From JAAYCO01 sp964632015 (GTDB lineage Bacteria > Planctomycetota > Phycisphaerae > SM23-33), in assembly GCA_964632015.1 (NCBI GenBank), contig CAZWAT010000147.1, positions 1-7,138 on the forward strand: DNA of 7,138 nt. The letters are read 5' to 3'. The position numbers were made by a program, and so were the translations under genes. Below are positions 1 to 4,659 of this stretch, piece by piece (positions within the stretch are counted from its first letter, which is position 1; the number at the start of each line of letters is the position of its first letter). The notes under the pieces were generated by a model. That model worked only from the letters and a program-made list of their open reading frames with translations. It did no database searches and was not told where the DNA came from.

Positions 1-502
1 GATCGTAATTGCTCTCAATGACAACCCCGTCACAGGATGACACAGGCTCCGCCAGGCCGGGGAATGGGTACCCCAGATCAGTAAGCACGCCGATTCTTCT
101 GCTGTCGCACTGCACCACGAAGGCCACTCCGTCAACGCCGTCGTGCGGCGTCCGAATAGTGTGCACCTGCATCGCCCCAAAATCGATCATGTCCCCCGCG
201 ACAAAAGAACGTACGTCACTAAGTTGCCCCAGTCCTTTGGACATCGCAGCCGACATGGTCTTCCTGGTTGCGTAGATGGGAAGGTGAAATTTGCGCTGAT
301 AGACTCCGGCACATTTTATGTGGTCGATGTGATCGTGGGACAACAGAACCGCATCGACGCGTCTGATATCTCTGTCGCACGACGCCAACCCCGTCTGAGC
401 CTTAACTCCGGAGATGCCCGCATCGATGAGTATTCTTACTCCGCCCCCCTCCACGTAAATGCTATTGCCGTTACTTCCAGATTGCAGGGATATTGCTAAC
501 AT
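1..502 (-). CDS. Metallo-beta-lactamase-fold hydrolase, YycJ/WalJ-like (C-terminus cut by window edge)
   Basis: The frame is open from an ATG at 502-500 to the left edge, giving 167 residues and no stop. Near the N-terminus is QSGSNGNSIYVE, then ILIDAGIS at about 24-31, as in the YycJ/WalJ branch of the metallo-beta-lactamase superfamily. The metal-binding motif HDHIDH is at residues 56-61 (bases 320-337). Later come PHDGVDGVAF (H120 the likely next metal ligand), GVLTDLG (D142) and ESNYD at the cut end. The family comprises cytoplasmic metal-dependent hydrolases; some members are proposed nucleases linked to the WalRK cell-wall system, and the substrate here is unknown. No other in-frame ATG, GTG or TTG lies between the upstream in-frame TGA and this ATG, so the start is well fixed. 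It has no Shine-Dalgarno sequence and sits just after a TATAAT. The gene is divergent from argD. Family members are usually about 260 residues, so roughly 100 are missing. Fold assignment is firm; subfamily is likely. Confidence 0.9.
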   Translation of the reverse strand, partial: MLAISLQSGSNGNSIYVEGGGVRILIDAGISGVKAQTGLASCDRDIRRVDAVLLSHDHIDHIKCAGVYQRKFHLPIYATRKTMSAAMSKGLGQLSDVRSFVAGDMIDFGAMQVHTIRTPHDGVDGVAFVVQCDSRRIGVLTDLGYPFPGLAEPVSSCDGVVIESNYD

Positions 503-531
503 TTCGGCATTATAATCATGCGCTGCCGAAA
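502..531. repeat. Perfect 8-bp inverted repeat around the -10 box, candidate operator
   Basis: TTTCGGCA at 502-509 is the exact reverse complement of TGCCGAAA at 524-531, with 14 bases between them. The arm centres are about 22 bases apart, close to two helical turns, as expected for a site bound by a dimeric repressor. The dyad encloses the TATAAT and its left arm reaches into the hydrolase start codon. An overlapping second dyad, TCATGCG (516-522) and CGCATGA (533-539), could compete with it. The sequence symmetry is directly visible; operator function is inference, and no regulator gene is present in the window. Confidence 0.4.
509..514 (-). promoter_or_regulatory. Candidate -10 box of the hydrolase gene (leaderless layout)
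   Basis: On the minus strand an exact TATAAT is followed by GCCGAA and then the ATG. With usual spacing, transcription would start at or next to the A of the start codon, which fits the missing Shine-Dalgarno sequence. No good -35 hexamer is seen 16-18 bases upstream, so the promoter may need an activator or be weak. The core ATTATAAT is itself a palindrome, so the plus strand also reads TATAAT at 511-516. Confidence 0.45.
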
Positions 532-568
532 CCGCATGACCTTTTCAGGAAGGCTTGATTTGCCTTAA
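518..568 (+). other. Possible 16-codon leader ORF with four arginine codons, upstream of argD
   Basis: An ATG at 518 opens a short frame encoding MRCRNRMTFSGRLDLP and a TAA at 566-568. Four of sixteen residues are arginine (codons CGC, CGA, CGC, AGG). The stop lies inside the hairpin at 561-575. The position, just ahead of an arginine-pathway gene, fits a leader peptide for ribosome-mediated attenuation. Against it, there is no Shine-Dalgarno sequence before the ATG, Arg codons are easy to get by chance in GC-rich DNA, and the nearest plus-strand TATAAT (511-516) would start transcription after this ATG, so a promoter further upstream would be needed. Low-confidence candidate. Confidence 0.22.
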
Positions 569-582
569 CAAGGCATGTTTTT
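561..582 (+). terminator. Hairpin plus T-run in the argD leader, candidate attenuator
   Basis: TGCCTT (561-566) and AAGGCA (570-575) form a 6-bp stem with an AAC loop. Two bases later comes TTTTT (578-582), then G and TTT. The left arm core GCCTT (562-566) can alternatively pair with AAGGC at 550-554 across a 7-base loop, which would prevent the terminator stem. That is the three-segment layout of an attenuator, but all stems are only 5-6 bp. If transcription of argD instead starts near 620, this element lies upstream of the transcript and has no such role. Confidence 0.3.
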
Positions 583-584
583 GT

Positions 585-613
585 TTGACCCAAATGTCGA
601 CAGACAGTACAAG
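585..613 (+). promoter_or_regulatory. Candidate sigma-70-type promoter for argD
   Basis: TTGACC at 585-590 matches the -35 consensus at five of six positions. After exactly 17 bases, TACAAG at 608-613 matches the -10 at four of six. Transcription would start near 620 and give a leader of about 40 bases that contains the argD ribosome binding site. This is an alternative to a promoter further upstream and would leave the hairpin at 561-575 outside the transcript. Confidence 0.3.
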
Positions 614-649
614 CATTTCTTCCGCGCATACAGGGCAGACCTTGCAGAT

Positions 650-653
650 GGAG
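650..653 (+). promoter_or_regulatory. Ribosome binding site deciding the argD start
   Basis: GGAG lies six bases before the ATG at 660. The other in-frame starts upstream (TTG at 555, ATG at 594, ATG at 648) have no comparable site. The extra residues they would add are rich in Cys, Ser and Thr and do not resemble the start of a class III aminotransferase. Confidence 0.65.
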
Positions 654-659
654 ACACCC

Positions 660-1835
660 ATGAACACTCAGGCGAGAATTGTAGATGACACCAACAAATA
701 TCTGATACCCAACTATGGTCGATTGCCGGTGGCCCTTGTCAGGGGAGAAGGCTCGCGCTTCTGGGACGCTAACGGCAAGGAATATCTGGATCTGTTCGTC
801 GGGTTCGGATTTGGTGGTGTTTGTGGTCACTGCCATCCCAAAATCACCGAAGCAATTGTCAACCAGGCACGCACCCTGACATCGACGGGAAACCTGTTCA
901 CCAATCCTCGGCAAGTTGAGATGGCAAAGGCCATTACCACCCATGGTTTTGGAGGCAAGGTATTTTTCTGTCACAGCGGCGCTGAAGCCAACGAAGCCGC
1001 CTTGAAGCTGGCCCGGCTTGCGGCGGGCGAAGGTCGGTACAAGATCATCAGCTTTAATAACTGCTTCCACGGCAGAACGATGGGAGCCCTGTCGCTGACG
1101 CCCGAGAAATTTCAAAAGGGTTTTGAGCCCATGTTGCCCGGGAACATCAAGGTTCCCTACGGCGACCTGGATGCAGTGGCCAAGGCGATAGATAACGAAA
1201 CTGCTGCCGTCATTCTTGAGCCAATCCAGGGCGAAGGCGGCATGAACCTTCCCACCAGGGAGTTCATGCAGGGGCTGCGCAAACTCTGCACTGAACAAGG
1301 CATAATGATGATCTGCGACGAGGTCTGGACTGCCCCAGGAAGAACCGGAAAATGGTTTGCCCACCAGTTATTCGACATCGTGCCAGACGTCATGACTCTT
1401 GGTAAGTCCATCGGCGGAGGCCTACCGCTAGCCGCATGTGTGGCCGCTCCCAAGTGGCAGGACATCCTGTCGCCCGGCACGCACGGCTGCACCGGTGGAG
1501 GAAATCCGCTGTGCACAGCCGCTGGCGCTGCCGCAATGAGGCTTATTGAGCAGGAGGATCTGCTTGAACGGGCAGTGACTATCGGGACACGGATAATCGA
1601 AACGATTTCACGCAGCGGCTGTAACATTGTAAAAGAAGTCCGTGGCTCCGGTGTCATGCTGGGCGTTCAACTCAATACCCCAGGCAAACCAGTCTTCGAC
1701 TGCTGCCTCGAGCGTGGCCTCTACATCAACTGCACACAGGACACCGTGCTTCGTCTCGCTCCGGCAATGACTATTAGTGATGATGAATTGTGCAAGGCCC
1801 TTGAAATTCTCGTCGGTGTGCTGAAAGAGCAATAG
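660..1835 (+). CDS. argD: Acetylornithine aminotransferase-type class III PLP transaminase
   Basis: The 391-residue product has the usual ArgD length. ArgD is a cytoplasmic PLP enzyme of arginine biosynthesis that converts N-acetylglutamate semialdehyde to N-acetylornithine with glutamate as amino donor; some homologues also serve lysine biosynthesis. The N-terminus has the NYGRLPVALVRGEG segment typical of the family. SGAEANE at 106-112 forms the PLP phosphate-binding turn, FHGRT is at 136-140, EPIQGEGG at 187-194 and ICDEV around 218-222, with D220 contacting the pyridine nitrogen. K249 in TLGKSIGGG is the Schiff-base lysine. GTHGCTGGGNP at 273-283 and LRLAP near 364 complete the site. All key catalytic residues are present. 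Two local departures from common motifs are noted: DEVWTAPGRTG where DEVQTGxGRTG is usual, and a Gly for the usual Phe in the GGNP motif. It stands alone, divergent from the hydrolase gene and convergent with the transporter operon. Ornithine, succinylornithine or 4-aminobutyrate specificity cannot be excluded. Confidence 0.88.
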   Translation: MNTQARIVDDTNKYLIPNYGRLPVALVRGEGSRFWDANGKEYLDLFVGFGFGGVCGHCHPKITEAIVNQARTLTSTGNLFTNPRQVEMAKAITTHGFGGKVFFCHSGAEANEAALKLARLAAGEGRYKIISFNNCFHGRTMGALSLTPEKFQKGFEPMLPGNIKVPYGDLDAVAKAIDNETAAVILEPIQGEGGMNLPTREFMQGLRKLCTEQGIMMICDEVWTAPGRTGKWFAHQLFDIVPDVMTLGKSIGGGLPLAACVAAPKWQDILSPGTHGCTGGGNPLCTAAGAAAMRLIEQEDLLERAVTIGTRIIETISRSGCNIVKEVRGSGVMLGVQLNTPGKPVFDCCLERGLYINCTQDTVLRLAPAMTISDDELCKALEILVGVLKEQ

Positions 1836-1878
1836 GCGAGATCAGCCCCTGCCCTGCGAGACCTCGAAAAATGCACCA

Positions 1879-1902
1879 GGCCGAGGGTCTAATCCCTCGG
1901 CC
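1879..1902 (-). terminator. Intrinsic terminator of the transporter operon, between convergent genes
   Basis: GGCCGAGGG and CCCTCGGCC form a perfect 9-bp GC-rich stem with a 6-base loop (TCTAAT). Read on the minus strand, the stem is followed within seven bases by TTTTT (complement of 1867-1871), so it best serves the operon ending at 1932. On the plus strand no T-run follows, so for argD it would at most be a weak stop or a 3'-end protecting structure. Confidence 0.7.
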
Positions 1903-1931
1903 CAGCGCGAGCAGAATCGAACAACTCACAG

Positions 1932-2645
1932 TTATTGGATGGTCAACTGGATAATATCCGGTATATCGGCGCCTATACTTGCCAGCCTATCGGTCGCGGC
2001 CTTGCTCGGTAAACACAGGTGTAGAGTTACTTCCTCGGTCTGTTTGCTGAAGTCCCTGCTGAATTCGCAGTCAACCACACGAGCATCATAATCATCGAGA
2101 ACCTTTCTTAGCCTTGTTATGGGGTTCTCATGAGTTGAAGGGAGTACAAAGACGGCAGTTTTGTAATATTGTGTGGGAATAAGGTGATCCAGTTTCGACA
2201 GCACCACCAGGGCGAATACCACCAGCAGTGTCGCACCCGTCGCTACCATATACATTCCAAACCCACACGCAAGTCCAATCGCGGCGACACACCACAGACT
2301 GGCGGCGGTAGTCAACCCCCTGACACCGGTTCCATACCTTATTATCGTTCCCGCACCCAGGAAGCCGATACCTCCCATAACGCCATAGGCAACACGGGCA
2401 GGATCAACACTCAGTGCGGAACCGCTGCTATCCCCAAACACTCTCGCAAAATGCAGGCTGACAACCATGGCTATAGCCGAACCCAACGCCACAAGCATCT
2501 GGGTTCTGAACCCGGCGCTCCTGCCGTGATGAGCCCGCTCAAGACCGACGAATGAGCCGAGCAGCATCGCGGCCACCAGTCGGAGGAGCGCTTCCCACTC
2601 CCATCCAACCAACTCCGTCAATCTACCCGACATGTCAGCCAACAT
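1932..2645 (-). CDS. MgtC/SapB-family membrane protein
   Basis: The 237-residue product has the family's hallmark segments: GSFVGLERAHHGRSAGFRTQ around residues 30-49 and GGIGFLGAGTII around 91-102, followed by GVRGLTTAASLW. About five hydrophobic helices are seen, near 19-35, 48-66, 88-103, 112-127 and 130-150. A soluble C-terminal part (about 160-237) resembles in size and pattern the ACT-like cytoplasmic domain of MgtC proteins. Family members act in the inner membrane. Salmonella MgtC supports growth at low magnesium and inside macrophages and affects the F-ATPase; most homologues have no proven role. The ATG lies three bases after the stop of the upstream permease gene, so translation is probably coupled. 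A second ATG four codons in has no ribosome binding site. This is the last gene of the operon and precedes a terminator. A link to magnesium or to sugar transport is not shown by the sequence. Confidence 0.85.
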   Translation of the reverse strand: MLADMSGRLTELVGWEWEALLRLVAAMLLGSFVGLERAHHGRSAGFRTQMLVALGSAIAMVVSLHFARVFGDSSGSALSVDPARVAYGVMGGIGFLGAGTIIRYGTGVRGLTTAASLWCVAAIGLACGFGMYMVATGATLLVVFALVVLSKLDHLIPTQYYKTAVFVLPSTHENPITRLRKVLDDYDARVVDCEFSRDFSKQTEEVTLHLCLPSKAATDRLASIGADIPDIIQLTIQ

Positions 2646-2648
2646 TCG

Positions 2649-4655
2649 CTATTTCTCCGTAGGTACGACTATGCCTCTCATAATAATGCCCTGGCAGAAG
2701 ACGAAAATCATGAAGGTCGGAATTGCCGCCACCGCCAATGACGCATACACCACCGCCTGGTGTACCTGCGACTGTAACTGGTAGATCCACACCATGATGG
2801 TCCACATTTGCTGATCTGGAATAATGATAAGCGCCATCATGAACTGGCTGTATGCATGCTGGAAAGCCTGAAGCGCAATCACCGCCAAAATGGGCTTTGA
2901 CAGCGCCATGGTGAAGCTCCAGAACTTCGTCCACTCGCTTGCGCCGTCAAGATCCGACGCCTCGTAGATCTCCCTGGGCAGCGAATCGAAGAAGCCCTTG
3001 AGCAGGAATATCGAATATCCGTTGGCAGCATGCGGAAGCACAAGTGCGGCAAAGGTATTGAGCAGGCTGACGTTGAATTCAGGGATGAACATCGGCACCA
3101 GCAGCGTGCCAGTGATGGAGCCTGCAAGAATCGCAAGGATCATGCGGGCGTTTTCGTTGATCCTCTTTGCAAAGATGCTCAGTAGCCACAGACTCATCGC
3201 GAAGACCGCCGCACCACCTAGAATCGGCCAAAGCGGAAACCTCTTGAGCAGAAGGAACGACGGAATCATTGTCACCGCCGTAGGGAAGGCCATGGTCGCC
3301 ATGCATATGAGTAGGATCTTATACTGACTTGGTGGTTTGTATCGACTCAAGGCATAGGCAGCGACAGGATTCACAATCAGCGCTACCGTGATTGCCAGTG
3401 CACAGTACAAGACAGTGTTGAACATGCCCCTGCCATGCAGGCCCAGGTACTCCAGCACCTGCTTGTAGTTCCTGGTGGCAAATTCCTTGCGGTAGAAGGA
3501 CTTGTTTTCCAGACAATCTAAGGTTTCAGCGTGCGCGAGGGGCAAGTCAAGAGGCGCGATATCCTCAACTGCCACGCCTCTAGCGGCGGCGACAAATTCC
3601 TGAAACGACTGCCGGGGACCATAAACCGAAAGTGCCTCAAGCGGGCATTCTTCCGAGGCTATGTAGGCCGACCAGTCAACCTGATCCATCACATTCTCGG
3701 GAAGTGATGCGTAAAACTCCACATCATCAAAGGAAGTCACACCATTGAGATGGGGACGATACTCAGCATATTTTTCTATGTTGTTCTCGTACCGCTCACT
3801 GAGGAATTGGCGATAGGACCGGGCTTGGCTTTCATCAAGCCTGATATAGGCAAACGGCAGCACATTGCGAACATATGTCTCCCAATCCTTTCTGGTAATC
3901 GGTTGGGATTCATCGGGTACGCGCTCGGACAACCAGACCTCGGAATAGCTCTTGTAGTCCGTGCCGTGAGCAGTGTTATATTCCTCAATGTTGTGGGTAT
4001 ACTTAGGCACTAGTTGGCGCTGCCAGAAGTGCCCATCAACGTTTAAAATAATCCTGTCTCGATACGGACGCTCTGCACGATAAGGTTTGAATAGAGTCCA
4101 AAGACCTCCATCGCGCATTGGAAATCTTGAGACATCCTCAACGGGCGGCATGACATCCGACCATGACTTGAGAGGCATACCCGCCGCTCGGTTGAATGCC
4201 TCAAGATTGCCTCCGTACTTGGTGCGCATCAGTACGCGAAACTCTCGTGCATTTTCAGGAAGCAGACGCCCCCCGGAAACATGACCAAGCTGCCAATGCG
4301 GGTATGTCTCCCGCCATTGCAGGAACAGGTCGAGCAGTTCGGGGTCTTCCAAGGCCTCAGGGGGTTTGAAATCCTCCCATCTGCGAACCGACTGACGCCA
4401 GGCGACCTGGGCGTTCTGGATGATTACGTTGTATTTCGACTCGACATATTTCGCCACCAGCGTCTCGTCGTTGAACAGGTAGTCCGGCCAGGGCGTGATA
4501 CGCATGATGTCGGTTTCACTCTTCAGCGAGCCCGACAACATGAGCATGACCGGATACAACATGCTCAAAGCACCAAAAATGAGCACGGCGAAGATCGCTC
4601 CGTAGACCAGCCGAACGCTCCAACTCCTGCTTCCGATTTTACTTATAATTGGCAT
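2649..4655 (-). CDS. MalG-like carbohydrate ABC transporter permease with a giant extracytoplasmic repeat domain
   Basis: The 668-residue product is more than twice the usual 270-300 of this subunit. Residues 14-40 form a first membrane helix followed by YPVMLMLSGSLKS, the standard start of MalG/UgpE-type permeases. About 360 extra residues follow (about 44-405), hydrophilic, rich in aromatic and charged residues and expected outside the cytoplasmic membrane; residues 62-347 form four tandem repeats. The permease core resumes at NTVLY (413) with helices near 413-435 and 445-468. A second insertion (474-530) adds two hydrophobic stretches before LLNTFAALVLP. The EAA loop that docks the ATPase is EIYEASDLDGASEW (562-575), ending in a conserved Pro at 588 (bases 2892-2963). 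Last helices lie near 589-611 and 633-655. The ATG is four bases after the stop of the fused binding protein-permease gene, which should be its partner. Only an AGGA about 13 bases away is seen as ribosome binding site, so coupling is likely. Family and orientation are firm; substrate is unknown. Confidence 0.88.
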   Translation of the reverse strand: MPIISKIGSRSWSVRLVYGAIFAVLIFGALSMLYPVMLMLSGSLKSETDIMRITPWPDYLFNDETLVAKYVESKYNVIIQNAQVAWRQSVRRWEDFKPPEALEDPELLDLFLQWRETYPHWQLGHVSGGRLLPENAREFRVLMRTKYGGNLEAFNRAAGMPLKSWSDVMPPVEDVSRFPMRDGGLWTLFKPYRAERPYRDRIILNVDGHFWQRQLVPKYTHNIEEYNTAHGTDYKSYSEVWLSERVPDESQPITRKDWETYVRNVLPFAYIRLDESQARSYRQFLSERYENNIEKYAEYRPHLNGVTSFDDVEFYASLPENVMDQVDWSAYIASEECPLEALSVYGPRQSFQEFVAAARGVAVEDIAPLDLPLAHAETLDCLENKSFYRKEFATRNYKQVLEYLGLHGRGMFNTVLYCALAITVALIVNPVAAYALSRYKPPSQYKILLICMATMAFPTAVTMIPSFLLLKRFPLWPILGGAAVFAMSLWLLSIFAKRINENARMILAILAGSITGTLLVPMFIPEFNVSLLNTFAALVLPHAANGYSIFLLKGFFDSLPREIYEASDLDGASEWTKFWSFTMALSKPILAVIALQAFQHAYSQFMMALIIIPDQQMWTIMVWIYQLQSQVHQAVVYASLAVAAIPTFMIFVFCQGIIMRGIVVPTEK
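2655..2658 (-). promoter_or_regulatory. Ribosome binding site of the MgtC-family gene, inside the upstream gene
   Basis: On the minus strand GGAG lies nine bases before the ATG at 2645, within the last codons of the permease gene, and the permease stop falls between the two. This supports the start at 2645 and suggests translational coupling. Confidence 0.55.
3066..3236 (-). other. Inserted membrane hairpin in the MalG-like permease
   Basis: Ordinary MalG-type proteins run almost directly from an IPxFLLLxx segment into a LLNTxxALxLP segment. Here the matching parts, MIPSFLLLKRF (463-473) and LLNTFAALVLP (531-541), are separated by about 57 residues with two hydrophobic stretches (about 475-496 and 503-524) joined by a basic turn, AKRINENAR. 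This reads as an extra transmembrane hairpin with a cytoplasmic turn. The comparison with the usual family pattern is from memory. Confidence 0.55.
3615..4472 (-). repeat. Four tandem protein repeats of about 72 residues in the permease loop
   Basis: Units are residues 62-133, 134-205, 206-277 and 278-347 of the 668-residue permease. Key positions recur at constant spacing: K/R-Y at 74-75, 146-147, 218-219 and 288-289; an aromatic in an S/R-W/Y/F pair at 93, 165, 237 and 309; an acidic residue at 95, 167, 239 and 311; and a Trp at 114, 186, 258 and 328. Units 2-4 share the pattern Y-x-x-N-(I/L)-E followed 14 residues later by S-(W/Y/F)-(S/D)-(D/E)-V. The repeats are divergent and not visible at DNA level, which suggests old duplications. 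Function unknown; location implies an extracytoplasmic binding or docking role. Confidence 0.7.
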
Positions 4656-4659
4656 GGCT

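Noticed and set aside
555..659. N-terminal extension of argD from TTG 555, ATG 594 or ATG 648
   Set aside because: No ribosome binding site precedes these starts, the extension does not resemble the family, and a good GGAG lies six bases before the ATG at 660.
516..1364. Long open frame of 282 codons on the minus strand opposite argD
   Set aside because: It lies antisense to a clearly recognisable aminotransferase, its product resembles no family I know and it has the low-complexity look of a shadow frame in GC-rich coding DNA.
1836..1931. Small RNA or gene in the convergent gap
   Set aside because: The only structure is the 9-bp hairpin, which is explained as a terminator; no promoter or open frame is seen.
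2649..4655. Possibility that the oversized permease is an assembly chimera of two genes
   Set aside because: The first membrane helix and SGSLKS segment before the insertion and the NTVLY core after it together make up one normal permease, with an open frame throughout and regular repeats between, so an insertion is the simpler reading.
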